64,000 bases of DNA from Verrucomicrobiota bacterium. GTDB lineage: Bacteria; Verrucomicrobiota; Verrucomicrobiia; Limisphaerales; JAFGQR01. The translations under genes were made by a program, and so were the position numbers. The stretch lies in the NCBI GenBank assembly GCA_016935555.1, contig JAFGQR010000050.1:23295-87294 (forward strand). The letters are read 5' to 3'. Positions within the stretch are counted from its first letter, which is position 1, and every line of letters starts with the position of its first letter. The notes beneath the pieces were generated by a model, which was given only the letters and a program-made list of their open reading frames with translations, was not told the DNA's origin and did no database searches. This document shows positions 1-8,609 of this stretch, in pieces.

Positions 1-2
1 TC

Positions 3-2744
3 GTCCTGGGGCTCAGCTACCCGGATTACTGGGAACGCACCCCGCAGGGCTGGCAATTGAAAGCCCATCCCGACGTCAAGATCGACTTTGCCGCGCGGAT
101 CGAGGCGGCCCGGGAGAACGTGCAGGCCAGGGTGCTCAGCACCGTCACCAACACCCTCGACGGCCAGACCATCGTCGCGACGCGCACCTGGGAGGTCGTG
201 GACCCGTGCGACAACCGCAGCGAGTGCTCCCAAAATGTCACCGTTCTCGACTCCATACCCCCGGTTGTGACATGCCCCGGCATCATCACCACCAACATCG
301 TCTACGGCCCCTGCGAACAGGTGGTCGCATTCACCACAACGGCCACCGACGCCGGCATCCCCGTCCCGGTGGTGTGCGTTCCGTCGAGCGGATCCGCGTT
401 TCCGAAAGGCACCACCACGGTCACCTGCACCGCCACTGACGCCCGCGGCAACCAGGGATCGTGCAGTTTCCCCGTCGTCGTGGTCCCGCCGACCTTCACC
501 CAGACCGTCAACCGCCTGATTCCCGACGGCGACCCCGGCGGATTGACCAACCGTCTCACGGTGACCACGCCGATCACGTTCCTGACCGACGTCGAGGTCA
601 CCCTCAACCTCGCCCACAGCTGGAACGGCGACCTCCATGCCTTCCTCGTCCACAACACCGGCCGGGCCGTTCTCCTCAACCGGGTCGGCCGCCGCGCCGG
701 GGACTTGCTCGGCTACAGCGACGACGGCTTCAGCGTCACCCTGGACGACGAAGCCGCCGGCGGAGACATCCACGTCTACCGGATGCAGTTGTTCGGCAAC
801 CCCACCACGCCTCTCGTCGGACCGCTCACCGGCCTCTGGGCGCCCGACGGACGCGACACGCCCCCGGCCCAGGCCCTCGAGTCCGACCCGCGCACCGCCC
901 TGCTGAGCGCCTTCCGGGGCATGGACCCGAACGGCGTCTGGACGCTGGTGGTGGCGGACCTGCAGCCGGGCGATGCCGGCTTGCTGCAGAGCTGGGGCGT
1001 GCAGTTCTGCGGCGAACTGGGCGTCCCCCCGACCATCACCGCGCCGCCGGTGTCCGTCACCGTCGAATGCGGCACCGACGCGACCTTCAGCGTCACCGCC
1101 ATCGGCTCGCCGCCGCTGTCGTATCAGTGGTATTTCGGATCCGCTCCCATCGCCGGAGCGACGGCGGCCACCTTGACCGTGCCGGGTGTGCGCTACGAGG
1201 ATTTGGGGGATTACTCGGTGGTGGTCCGCAACGACCACGGCCAGGCCACCAGCACCGCGGCCACCTTGAGCCTCGTGGATACCCGGCTCCCGGAAATCAC
1301 CTGCCCGCCCGCGATCACCGTGCCCATCCCGCCCGGCCAATGCTCCGTCGTCGTCCCCAATTACGGGGTTTCCGCCAGCGACGCCTGCGGACCCGTCACG
1401 GTTGTGTGCGTGCCGCCCGCAGGCCAGCCTCTGAGCGCGGGAACCACCCCGGTCCATTGCATTGCCACCGATGCGGCTCTCAACACGGCCGAGTGCAGCT
1501 TCGTCGTCACGGCGCAGGACACGGAAGCCCCCATGCTGGCGGCCTGCCCCGCCGACATCACCGTCGGCACGCAGCAGGGCCAGTGCGCCGCCGCGGTTCC
1601 GTTCACGCCTCCGGCGCCCACCGACAACTGCCCCGGCACGGCGGTGACCTGCGTCCCGCCCCCGGGAGCAATCTTTCCCGCCGGCGTCACCACCGTGGTC
1701 TGCACCGCTGTCGACGTCGGCGGCAACCAGGCCGCCTGCACCTTCACCGTCACCGTCCTCGACACCGAAGCGCCCGAAGTCTGCATGGACCCGCCCGTCC
1801 TCCGCTCCGCCGGGAGCGAGGACGATTTTGCCGGGCCGGAGCCGGCTTTGGCCAGCGCCACGTTGCAGGAGTACGTTGCCGCGCAGGCGCTGGCGCTGCG
1901 CCATTTCGATTCGCCGGACCCGGATCGCTGGCTGGCGCACTCCTTCGGCGGCCTGCCGGCAAACCTGTCCAGCGCGCGCTTGCGCATTCACGTCCGGGCG
2001 CTCGGCACCGCGTCGGCCGAAGACACCCTCCAACTCGCCTTCAGCCAGCCGGGCGGATCCCTGCGCGCCGAACAATGGACCCGCCGCTTCGGGTTGTTCG
2101 AGGCGGTGCCGGGACTGCTCCCGGCCACCTGGAGCTCGGGAACCGAAGCCGAATTCGAGCTGGATCTCGCCCGCCTGCCCAACGCCGACGGCACCTTTGC
2201 GAATCTGATGGGTGCGGCGCGGGACGCGGGGGCGTTGGACGTGCTGGCCGGCAACGACACGGATGTCGACTATGTCGTTCTCGAGGTGGAGACCTGCCTT
2301 TGCAGCACGGACCTCGTCGTGGACAGCGACCCCGCCTTGTGCGGCGCCCGTGTCCCGTTCCCGCCGCCACTCTTCTTTGACAACTGCGATCCGAATCCGG
2401 GGGTGGTCTGCACGCCGCCGTCGGGGAGCGTGTTTGCGCCGGGCGTCACCCGGGTGGATTGCCACGCCATCGACGCCGGCGGCAACATCGGGCGATGCAG
2501 TTTCAACGTGATCGTGAACGACATCGGCCCCAAGCTGAGCTTCTTCCGGTCGGGGGCGGACCTGGTGCTGAGCTGGCCCGTGGGGTGCGGCGCCTGGCAG
2601 CTCGTCGAAGCCGCCGACCTGGCCAACCCCGTGTCCTGGGTCCCCTCCTCAGCCCCCGTCTCCATCGTGGGATCCGTCTATCGCGCAACCGTTCCCGTCA
2701 GCACGCCGCTCAAGTTCTTTGCCCTCCGCAGCCCTGTGCCTTAG
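3..2744 (+). CDS. Secreted HYR/Ig/P-domain surface protein, 5'-truncated by the window edge
   Basis: The reading frame is open from the first full codon at position 3, so the true start lies upstream; the TTG at 57 is only an internal codon. In order I see an HYR-type repeat (to about 490), a proprotein-convertase P-domain-like segment (about 490-1020, with NLAHSWNGDLHAFLVH and a terminal WGVQFCGE), an Ig-like domain (about 1030-1270, SYQWYF), two more HYR repeats (about 1285-1770), a beta-rich segment of unknown type (about 1780-2290) and a last HYR repeat (about 2300-2520). The HYR repeats carry the recurrent pattern PPxG...FPAGVTTVxCTAxDxxGN. The tail (LVLSWPVGCGAWQLVE ... KFFALRSP) resembles the short C-terminal beta-domain that recurs at the end of verrucomicrobial exported proteins. 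HYR, Ig and P-domains are adhesion or stabilising modules, so a cell-surface or exported role is inferred. No catalytic domain is visible in this part. Confidence 0.85.
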   Translation, partial: VLGLSYPDYWERTPQGWQLKAHPDVKIDFAARIEAARENVQARVLSTVTNTLDGQTIVATRTWEVVDPCDNRSECSQNVTVLDSIPPVVTCPGIITTNIVYGPCEQVVAFTTTATDAGIPVPVVCVPSSGSAFPKGTTTVTCTATDARGNQGSCSFPVVVVPPTFTQTVNRLIPDGDPGGLTNRLTVTTPITFLTDVEVTLNLAHSWNGDLHAFLVHNTGRAVLLNRVGRRAGDLLGYSDDGFSVTLDDEAAGGDIHVYRMQLFGNPTTPLVGPLTGLWAPDGRDTPPAQALESDPRTALLSAFRGMDPNGVWTLVVADLQPGDAGLLQSWGVQFCGELGVPPTITAPPVSVTVECGTDATFSVTAIGSPPLSYQWYFGSAPIAGATAATLTVPGVRYEDLGDYSVVVRNDHGQATSTAATLSLVDTRLPEITCPPAITVPIPPGQCSVVVPNYGVSASDACGPVTVVCVPPAGQPLSAGTTPVHCIATDAALNTAECSFVVTAQDTEAPMLAACPADITVGTQQGQCAAAVPFTPPAPTDNCPGTAVTCVPPPGAIFPAGVTTVVCTAVDVGGNQAACTFTVTVLDTEAPEVCMDPPVLRSAGSEDDFAGPEPALASATLQEYVAAQALALRHFDSPDPDRWLAHSFGGLPANLSSARLRIHVRALGTASAEDTLQLAFSQPGGSLRAEQWTRRFGLFEAVPGLLPATWSSGTEAEFELDLARLPNADGTFANLMGAARDAGALDVLAGNDTDVDYVVLEVETCLCSTDLVVDSDPALCGARVPFPPPLFFDNCDPNPGVVCTPPSGSVFAPGVTRVDCHAIDAGGNIGRCSFNVIVNDIGPKLSFFRSGADLVLSWPVGCGAWQLVEAADLANPVSWVPSSAPVSIVGSVYRATVPVSTPLKFFALRSPVP

Positions 2745-2831
2745 CCCCCCTTTCCCGCCGCCCGGTGGGAAAGGCACGAGACCGCCGCTCCGCGGGCGCC
2801 CCTCCGGGCGGCACCTTGCCCAACGGCGCGC

Positions 2832-3563
2832 CTATCGGCCCGCGGCGCGATGGCGCTCGGCCACAAAGTCCCAGTCGACCACATGGAACCATGCGGCGAC
2901 GTAGTCGGCGCGTCTATTCTGGTATTTGAGGTAATAGGCGTGCTCCCACACGTCCACGCCCAGCAACGGCACCCGGCCTTCGGACAGGGGCGAGTCCTGG
3001 TTTGGGGTGGCTTCGATGGCGAGTTTGCCGCGGGCGAAGGTCAGCCAGGCCCAGCCGCTGCCGAACTGGCCCAGGGCGGCCCGGGTGAATGCGGCTTGAA
3101 AGGCTTCAAACGCGCCAAATGCGCGGTCCATTGCCGCCGCAAGCTCGCCCCGGGGGCGGCCGCCGCCGCCGCGCTTCATCATTTGCCAGAAAAGCATGTG
3201 ATTGAGGTGGCCGCCGCCGTTGTTGCGGACGGCGGTGCGGATCTCCTGGGGAACAGTTGCGAGGTGGCGCAGGAGGTCTTCAATGGATTTGCCGGCCAGA
3301 GCGGGCTGGGAGGCGAGGGCTTTGTTCAGGTTGGCAACGTATGCGGCGTGATGCCGGCCGTGGTGGATCTCCATCGTGCGCGCGTCCACGTGCGGCTCCA
3401 GCGCGTCGAACGCGTAAGGCAGCGGCGGCAGCACAAACGGCGCCCCGGCGCTGCCGGCGGGCTGCGCGCCGGCGCAAGGCAGACGGGGTGCGGCCACGAC
3501 GACGGCGGCGGCGGCCAGGGCGGTTTTTTTGAGGGCGTCTCGGCGGGGGATGCGGGCGGTCAT
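2832..3563 (-). CDS. sod: Fe/Mn superoxide dismutase with Tat signal peptide
   Basis: Converts superoxide to oxygen and hydrogen peroxide. The protein is 243 residues when started at the ATG ending at 3563; an open frame continues upstream, but that extension is not protein-like. Residues 1-35 form a twin-arginine signal (IPRRDALKK followed by an Ala/Val-rich stretch), so export to the periplasm is expected. The four metal ligands of the Fe/Mn-SOD family are present: H67 in EIHHGRHH, H122 in LNHMLFW, and D204 and H208 in DVWEHAYYLKY. The GQFGSGWAWL signature of the C-terminal domain is also there. Most bacterial Fe/Mn SODs are cytoplasmic and about 200 residues, so the exported form is slightly unusual. 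It is divergent from the metallophosphoesterase gene that starts 150 bases away. The sequence alone does not settle Fe versus Mn. Confidence 0.93.
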   Translation of the reverse strand: MTARIPRRDALKKTALAAAAVVVAAPRLPCAGAQPAGSAGAPFVLPPLPYAFDALEPHVDARTMEIHHGRHHAAYVANLNKALASQPALAGKSIEDLLRHLATVPQEIRTAVRNNGGGHLNHMLFWQMMKRGGGGRPRGELAAAMDRAFGAFEAFQAAFTRAALGQFGSGWAWLTFARGKLAIEATPNQDSPLSEGRVPLLGVDVWEHAYYLKYQNRRADYVAAWFHVVDWDFVAERHRAAGR

Positions 3564-3712
3564 AGGTTCTCTCGATATCGCGGTTTGTTTGCGGATAAAC
3601 TGAACAATCCCCTCCCCCAATTCAACCGCAAAATGACGCGCTCCGTCCCACGCGCGCGGTCGTGTCGGGACGCCCGTTGACAATCGCGTGGGGGGGGGCA
3701 TGATCCTGTCCC

Positions 3713-4942
3713 ATGACAATCCCCCTGGGAAAAGCGGGCATAAGTGGCGCGTTGTGGTTGGCAGCGGCGATGGCGGGCTGGCCATCGGGCCGTGAGGCCC
3801 CATCCCCAGCCGGCGCCACGAACACGGTGTCCGCCCCGGCGCCGCTGGCGATTGTGCACGGGCCGCTGCTGCAGGCGCCTTCGGAGACGGGGATGACGGT
3901 ATCGTGGGCGACCAGCCGGCGGTGCGTGTCGTGGGTGGAGTATCGGGCGGAGGGGGCATCGTCCTGGCGGACGCATCGGCCGGCGCACCACGGGCTGGTG
4001 GATGCGGATGTGACGCATCACAACGTGGTGTTGACGGGGTTGAAGGCGGGCGAGGGTTACGTTTACCGTGCGGTCTCGCGGGAGATCGTCGAGTTCAAGC
4101 CTTACCAGGTGACGTTTGGGGAGACCGTGACGAGCGCGGAGCACCGGTTTAGGACGCTGGATCCGGCCAAGGCGACTTTGAGGTTCGTGGTGCTCAACGA
4201 CCGCCACGAGAAGGTCGAGGCGCTGGCGGCGTCGCTGGCCTCGGTGGCATGGAGCCGTGTGGACGTGGTGTTCTTGAACGGCGACATGGTCAACGACGCG
4301 AAGGACGAGCATCAGCTCTACCGCTGCGTGGTCGATCCGTGCGTCGACCATTTCGCCGCGCAGATCCCGCTGGTGTATGTCCGCGGCAACCACGACGCCC
4401 GGGGCAGCTTTGCGCGCCGTCTGCTGGACTATTTTCCCACCGAATCCGGCCGTTATTATTACACCCTCCGTCACGGGCCCGTGGCGTTTCTGGTGCTGGA
4501 CAGCGGGGAGGACAAGACGGACCAGTCCGCCGAGTATAGCGGGCTGGTGGCGTTTGAGCCGTATTTGGAGGCCCAGGTTCGGTGGCTGGCCCGCCAGGTT
4601 GAAGCGACCGACTTCCAACGCGCCCCGTTCCGCGTGTGCTTCCTGCATATCCCCCCCCTCCCGCGTCCGGACCCCAAATTCGTGCGTCCGCAATGGCTGG
4701 TGGACCATGTCGTGCCGCTGTTGAACCGGGGGCGGGTGGACCTGTTGATTTGCGCCCACACCCACCGCTACGCCGTCCAGCAGGCCGGCCGGAACGGCCT
4801 CAACTTCCCGATGATCATCGGCGGGACCGAGACGGTGCTGGAGTGCGACGCGACGGCCGGCGAGTTGCGCGTGCGCGCGGTCGATTTGTCGGGCAAACCC
4901 CTGCGACAGCTCGAGCCGATCCGGCGGCGGACCGGGGGGTGA
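3713..4942 (+). CDS. Purple-acid-phosphatase-like metallophosphoesterase (FN3 + calcineurin-like)
   Basis: A 409-residue exported phosphoesterase. A hydrophobic N-terminus (residues 8-22) is followed by a fibronectin-III-like domain (about 45-150; HGPLLQAPSETGMTVSWAT is typical of the N-terminal domain of purple acid phosphatases). The calcineurin-like catalytic domain has the metal-binding blocks LNDRHE (161-166), GDMVND (190-195), GNHD (225-228), a HIPP block near 310 and CAHTHR near 345. The first block is NDRH rather than the canonical DxH, as in several bacterial members. A phosphomonoesterase or nucleotide-phosphatase activity in the periplasm is inferred from the family; the natural substrate cannot be read from sequence. 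A run of nine G lies at 3690-3698, just before the start codon, and no clear Shine-Dalgarno sequence separates it from the ATG. Confidence 0.88.
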   Translation: MTIPLGKAGISGALWLAAAMAGWPSGREAPSPAGATNTVSAPAPLAIVHGPLLQAPSETGMTVSWATSRRCVSWVEYRAEGASSWRTHRPAHHGLVDADVTHHNVVLTGLKAGEGYVYRAVSREIVEFKPYQVTFGETVTSAEHRFRTLDPAKATLRFVVLNDRHEKVEALAASLASVAWSRVDVVFLNGDMVNDAKDEHQLYRCVVDPCVDHFAAQIPLVYVRGNHDARGSFARRLLDYFPTESGRYYYTLRHGPVAFLVLDSGEDKTDQSAEYSGLVAFEPYLEAQVRWLARQVEATDFQRAPFRVCFLHIPPLPRPDPKFVRPQWLVDHVVPLLNRGRVDLLICAHTHRYAVQQAGRNGLNFPMIIGGTETVLECDATAGELRVRAVDLSGKPLRQLEPIRRRTGG

Positions 4943-5000
4943 CGTTTCCCCAAGCCAAAATGGCTTCTCCAACCGGCGGGCGCCGCATAGTCTGCCGGGC

Positions 5001-5138
5001 ATGAAAACCGTTTGCTGCGTTGCCGCATTGTTGCTGCCGGCCCTCCTGGCGCTGCCAGCCCGAGCCCACGAACCCGTCACCCGCGCGCGCGCGCCGATCC
5101 GGCTTCCGGACGTGCCGGGGTATGTGACCTTGAAATGT
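5001..5138 (+). pseudogene. 5' stump of a PHP-domain (histidinol-phosphatase-like) gene
   Basis: An ATG starts a perfect signal peptide (MKTVCCVAALLLPALLALPA) followed by IRLPDVPGYVTLKC. That is the stereotyped opening of exported PHP-domain phosphoesterases, in which the next residues should be the metal-binding DxHxHTxxSDG motif. Homology stops abruptly after the Cys codon at 5136-5138. Six bases later comes the stop codon of the convergent dps gene, and the frame runs on only as dps antisense. I read this as a gene truncated by a deletion or rearrangement that joined it to dps. The family assignment rests on one short motif recalled from memory, so it is moderate. Confidence 0.55.
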
Positions 5139-5143
5139 GGAAA

Positions 5144-5614
5144 TCAGCTTTTGAGGAAGCTCTTGAGCATCCAAACGGTTTTTTGGTGCAGCGTGATGCG
5201 TCCGATCATCAGGTCCTGGCTCTCGGGATCGTTGGCGTCCCCGGCAAGGTCGCGCGCGCGGGCGGCGTCGGCGATCAACTTGTCGTTGGCGGTGATGAGG
5301 GCGCGCACATAGCCTTCCTGGGAAATCGGCGCGGCGAATTCCTTCATTTGGGCGATTTGGGCGAACCGGGTGAGACCGCCGATGGCGTAGGCGCCGAGGG
5401 CGCGGACGCGCTCGGCGATTTCGTCGATGGCGGTGAAGAGCTCTTCGTATTGCGTTTGGAAGGCGGTATGGAGGGCGAAGAAGCCCTGGCCTTCAACGTT
5501 CCAGTGCGCCAGGTGGGTTAACGCCATCAGGGCGTAGGAATCGGCGAGCACTTGGTTGAGGCTTTGGCTCAGGCTGGATCGGGGTTCGGCGGAGGCGGTT
5601 TTTGCGGTTTTCAT
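5144..5614 (-). CDS. dps: Dps/ferritin-like DNA-protection protein
   Basis: A 156-residue member of the Dps family: miniferritins that oxidise and store iron using hydrogen peroxide and, in many species, bind DNA in starvation. The ferroxidase helix is clear: LTHLAHWNVEGQGFFALH followed by QYEELFTAIDEIAERVRALG. In the family this supplies the inter-subunit His, Asp and Glu ligands. The Lys/Ala-rich N-terminus (MKTAKTAS) could be the flexible tail. I start at the ATG ending at 5614; an in-frame GTG six codons upstream (5632) is an alternative. Its stop lies directly against the truncated PHP gene. It is upstream-adjacent to the ECF sigma gene on the same strand and separated from it by about 55 bases. 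Pairing with the exported superoxide dismutase fits an oxidative-stress neighbourhood. Confidence 0.92.
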   Translation of the reverse strand: MKTAKTASAEPRSSLSQSLNQVLADSYALMALTHLAHWNVEGQGFFALHTAFQTQYEELFTAIDEIAERVRALGAYAIGGLTRFAQIAQMKEFAAPISQEGYVRALITANDKLIADAARARDLAGDANDPESQDLMIGRITLHQKTVWMLKSFLKS

Positions 5615-5670
5615 GATCAATGGTCTCGTCACGTTTTGGAGGCGTATCTAAGCGGAGCGGAGGCGGCGCG

Positions 5671-6225
5671 TCAATGCTGTCGGATGTCGCGTTTCAACCA
5701 GGCGCGGGCGTAGGTCCAGAGGCTTTCGGCGGTGCGTTTGGCCAGTCCCAGGGCGGAGGCGGCTTCGTCCATGGTCATGCCGACGAAGTAGCGCAGTTTG
5801 ACCAGTTCGGCGGCGGAGGGATCGTGATGGGCGAGGCGGTCGAGGGCTTCATGCACGGCAAGCAGTTCGTCGGGCGGCGCGGTGAGCACAATGGCGCATT
5901 CATCAAGCGGATGGTGGGAAGTGCCGCCGCCGCGTTTGAGGCTTTGTTTGCGGCGGGCGTGTTCGACGAGGATGCGCCGCATCGCTTCGGCGGCGGCCCC
6001 GAAGAAATGGGCGCGGCTGGTCCAGTTTGGCTGGTTGGGGGCTGCGAGGCGCAGCCAGGCCTCGTGGACGAGCGCGGTCGGCTGGAGGGTGTGGCCGGCG
6101 GCTTCGCCGGCCATCTTGTGCATCGCCAGACGGCGCAGCTCATCGTAGAGCACCGGCAACAATTCGTCGGCGGCTCCGGCGTCCCCGTGCTGGATCGCAT
6201 TCAGAATGCGCGTCACGTCGGTCAT
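5671..6225 (-). CDS. ECF-type RNA polymerase sigma factor
   Basis: A 184-residue extracytoplasmic-function sigma factor. Region 2 lies at about residues 8-85 (LLPVLYDELRRLAMHKMAGE, then LVHEAWLRL), and region 4 at about 118-180, with the helix-turn-helix VGMTMDEAASALGLAKRTAE. The pattern with HTLQPTALVHEAWLRL matches the ECF group abundant in planctomycetes and verrucomicrobia (the TIGR02999 type). No anti-sigma factor with a recognisable zinc-binding or transmembrane domain is adjacent. Instead, the start codon overlaps the stop of a 59-codon ORF (ATGA overlap), which suggests translational coupling. The CPBP protease gene lies just upstream on the same strand, so the three may form one operon. 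Confidence 0.92.
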   Translation of the reverse strand: MTDVTRILNAIQHGDAGAADELLPVLYDELRRLAMHKMAGEAAGHTLQPTALVHEAWLRLAAPNQPNWTSRAHFFGAAAEAMRRILVEHARRKQSLKRGGGTSHHPLDECAIVLTAPPDELLAVHEALDRLAHHDPSAAELVKLRYFVGMTMDEAASALGLAKRTAESLWTYARAWLKRDIRQH

Positions 6226-6401
6226 TGCGGGCAGGTGAAGACCAGTTCACGGTCCGAGTGCCGGCCCATGAAAAAGCGCGCGGTCCGGCCGGCGAGCTCG
6301 TATTGTCCAAGGTGATACCAACCATGCAGGGTGCCGTCCTCGGTGCGCCAAGCGGCTTCGATCCAGCGGCCGCCATTGACTTTGCGCGTGATATCGTACA
6401 C
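6222..6401 (-). CDS. Small ORF overlapping the ECF sigma gene, function unknown
   Basis: A 59-residue ORF with a GTG start; it is the only start codon available, because an in-frame stop lies at 6486-6488. The product is rich in Trp, Tyr and Arg (VYDITRKVNGGRWIEAAW ... LHGWYHLGQYELAGRTARFF ... HSDRELVFTC) and reads like a folded beta-rich domain rather than a chance frame. Its TGA overlaps the ATG of the sigma factor (ATGA), and its start lies 11 bases after the stop of the CPBP protease gene, so coupled translation is likely. I do not recognise the family. It has no transmembrane segment and no anti-sigma zinc motif. A regulatory partner of the sigma factor is possible but is inference from position only. 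No Shine-Dalgarno sequence is visible before the GTG. Confidence 0.55.
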   Translation of the reverse strand: MYDITRKVNGGRWIEAAWRTEDGTLHGWYHLGQYELAGRTARFFMGRHSDRELVFTCPQ

Positions 6402-6412
6402 AGGAGGGCAGT

Positions 6413-7030
6413 CTACTCGCTGGACACCCGCGTGTCTCGCACGGAATCTGGAGTCCGACGGAGAAAGACCACCAGGGCCACAACATCATACAGCGCATGG
6501 CTCACGATCGGCGCCAGCAGGTTCCCCGTCAGCCCATACACGATCCCGAGATACCCGCCCATCAGCGCCGCCATCGCCGCGTAGGTCCGGGTGACCGCGT
6601 GGCACAACCCAAACAGCAGACTCGCCGCCAGCCACGCGCCCATCGCCGTCAAGCGGGGGCCGAGTCCATCCTGCAGCACCGCGCGAAACAGGCTTTCCTC
6701 GGCCACGCCCGCGATGCATGAAATCGCCAGCAACTGCCCGACGGACCATGACCCCATGAAAGGGCGGACGTGCGTTTCCAGAAATTCGCGCAAGGCCGCC
6801 AGGGGCCGCCATCGGGAGCGCAGCATCCATCCGAACGCGGCGAGCATGGGAACCGCGGCCGCCGCTCCGTATGCAGCGTCCCGCGCCTCCCAGCGCAGCG
6901 TGCCCCAAACGGGCTGGCCGAGGCACCAGCCCAGCGCGACGGCGACGGCGAGCAGCGACAATTCCACCAGGCAACCGAGCAGGAACCCGCGCGGGCCTGG
7001 GGCGCGTGGTCGGGTTAGAGCGTCTCGCAA
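6413..7030 (-). CDS. CPBP family intramembrane glutamic endopeptidase
   Basis: A 205-residue polytopic membrane protein of the CPBP/Rce1-like (CAAX protease) family. The catalytic signature is intact: EESLFR at 111-116 (the EExxxR motif), H144 in LCHAVTR, and H178 in SHALYD. Hydrophobic segments are at about 16-36, 54-70, 97-110, 132-148, 152-170 and 177-192. Bacterial members are associated with peptide maturation, immunity to bacteriocins or regulated proteolysis; the substrate here is unknown. The start shown is TTG, the first in-frame candidate giving a charged N-terminus, so the true start is uncertain. It heads a possible three-gene unit with the small ORF and the ECF sigma factor, which could mean proteolytic release of a regulator, but no membrane-bound anti-sigma is present to support that. 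Confidence 0.85.
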   Translation of the reverse strand: MRDALTRPRAPGPRGFLLGCLVELSLLAVAVALGWCLGQPVWGTLRWEARDAAYGAAAAVPMLAAFGWMLRSRWRPLAALREFLETHVRPFMGSWSVGQLLAISCIAGVAEESLFRAVLQDGLGPRLTAMGAWLAASLLFGLCHAVTRTYAAMAALMGGYLGIVYGLTGNLLAPIVSHALYDVVALVVFLRRTPDSVRDTRVSSE

Positions 7031-7100
7031 AGGGTTTCGAGCCGGCGGCGGGCGCGGCGCGAAGGCCGCGCGGGGCCGCTGGATTCAACCGTGATCGATC

Positions 7101-8399
7101 CTATCCTTGCCATGGCGCCCGCCCTTCGCGCGTGAGCCACGTGTTGGCTTCGTCGTCGCCAACAAACCTTTCCCGGGCCGGGTCCCATTTCAGGGCGCGC
7201 TTGTTCCAATAGGCGAGGTTGCCCAAGTGGCACACCGTCACCGACCGGGCGCCGATTTCGACGTCGCAGATGGGGCGCTGGCGGCTGCGGACGCACTGGA
7301 GAAAGTCCTGGAGGTGGCTGGTGCTGGAGTAGAGCTTGACCCGACCCGAGTTCGGCTTGTAATCCGCCGCCAGTTCCTCAGGCTCGGCTTTGAACCGGCC
7401 CCGGTCGACGCAGATTTTGCCATGCTCGCCCACGAACACGACGCCGAAGCCGTAGCCTTGGAGGCCGCCGTGATGCATGATGACGCCATTGGCGTATTTG
7501 TAAGTCAGCCGTTTGATCTCCTTGCCGTCCGGCGGCGTGATTTCCACGGGGCCGCTCTCGTCCATGCCCAGCCCCCACTGGGCGATGTCGAAATGGTGCG
7601 CGCCCCAGTCGGTCATGCCGCCACCCGAATACTCGCGGTAGTTGCGCCAGTTCGGAAAGTGGTTGTGCACGCCCCGGGGGCTGAGCACGGAGTTGTAAGG
7701 GCGCATCGGCGCGGGGCCCAGCCAGAAATTCCAGTCCAGCCCGGGCTCGGCGGGTTCCTCGGGCAGGTCGCACCATTTGCTGGGGCCGCCCACGGATACA
7801 TAGACGTCGCGGACCTTGCCGATGCGTCCGTTGCGGACCAGTTCGCAGGCCTTGAGAAACTCGCGGGAGGACCGCTGCATGCTGCCGGTTTGGAACACCC
7901 GCTCATGGCGCCGCACGGCGTTGACCATCGCGCGCGCTTCGCCGATGGTGAGCGAAAGCGGTTTTTCGCAATAAATGTCCTTTTTGGCGGCGCAGGCTTG
8001 GATGACCGGGATGGCGTGCCAGTGGTCGGGAGTGGCGATGCAGACGGCGTCGATGTCCTTGCGGGCCAGCAAGTCGCGGAAATCGTCGTAGGCGGAGCAT
8101 GCCCCGGACCCGGACGCATTCCGTTTGGCGTAATGGTCATCAATGCGTTTCTTGCTCGCGTTGCGGCGGTTGGTGTCAACGTCGCAGACCGCGAGCACCT
8201 GCACCTGCTGGTTGCCCAGGAAGCCGCCCAGCAGACCGCGCCCCTGGGTGCCCACGCCGATAAACCCCATCGCGATCCGGTCGTTAACCGCGGTCTCGGC
8301 CCCCCAGACTGCGGAGGGGAGGATCAGGGGGGCGGCGGCGCCGAGGGCGCCTGTGGTTTTCAGGAAGGAGCGGCGGGTGGTGTGGATGGAGTAGTTCAT
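7101..8399 (-). CDS. Tat-exported Gfo/Idh/MocA family oxidoreductase
   Basis: A 432-residue NAD(P)-dependent sugar dehydrogenase/isomerase-type protein. It begins at the ATG ending at 8399 with a twin-arginine signal (HTTRRSFLKTTGALGAAAP). The Rossmann fold follows (GFIGVGTQGRGLL near residue 55, CDVD near 83), then the family hallmark CEKPL near residue 150 and a substrate-domain segment typical of verrucomicrobial members (LDWNFWLGPAP, YREYSGGGMTDWGAHHFDIAQW). In this family the Lys of EKP and the His of the GAHHFD block serve catalysis. Exported members often act on sugars or sugar lactones made by secreted glycosidases. It is divergent from the GH43-like gene across about 210 bases that must hold both promoters. 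The substrate is not predictable. Confidence 0.9.
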   Translation of the reverse strand: MNYSIHTTRRSFLKTTGALGAAAPLILPSAVWGAETAVNDRIAMGFIGVGTQGRGLLGGFLGNQQVQVLAVCDVDTNRRNASKKRIDDHYAKRNASGSGACSAYDDFRDLLARKDIDAVCIATPDHWHAIPVIQACAAKKDIYCEKPLSLTIGEARAMVNAVRRHERVFQTGSMQRSSREFLKACELVRNGRIGKVRDVYVSVGGPSKWCDLPEEPAEPGLDWNFWLGPAPMRPYNSVLSPRGVHNHFPNWRNYREYSGGGMTDWGAHHFDIAQWGLGMDESGPVEITPPDGKEIKRLTYKYANGVIMHHGGLQGYGFGVVFVGEHGKICVDRGRFKAEPEELAADYKPNSGRVKLYSSTSHLQDFLQCVRSRQRPICDVEIGARSVTVCHLGNLAYWNKRALKWDPARERFVGDDEANTWLTREGRAPWQG

Positions 8400-8609
8400 A
8401 GTGGGATTGGTTCGGTTCGGCACAATTCAAGTTTTAGATGGATTCGGAACGGAATTATTCAGCGGACACGGGACGTCGCCCGCCCGCCGCGTTGAGGGGC
8501 GGTTTGGACTGGGGTAGGGCTGGCGTTGGCCTTCGCAGCCGCCCATACTCCGGGCGTGAACCTAACCTTTCAGAACCTGCCATGTCACCTCGGCGTCCTG
8601 CGGGCGCGG

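Noticed and set aside
461..2380. 639-codon plus-strand frame within the HYR protein
   Set aside because: It is out of frame with the HYR, P-domain and Ig motifs and is rich in Arg, Pro and His.
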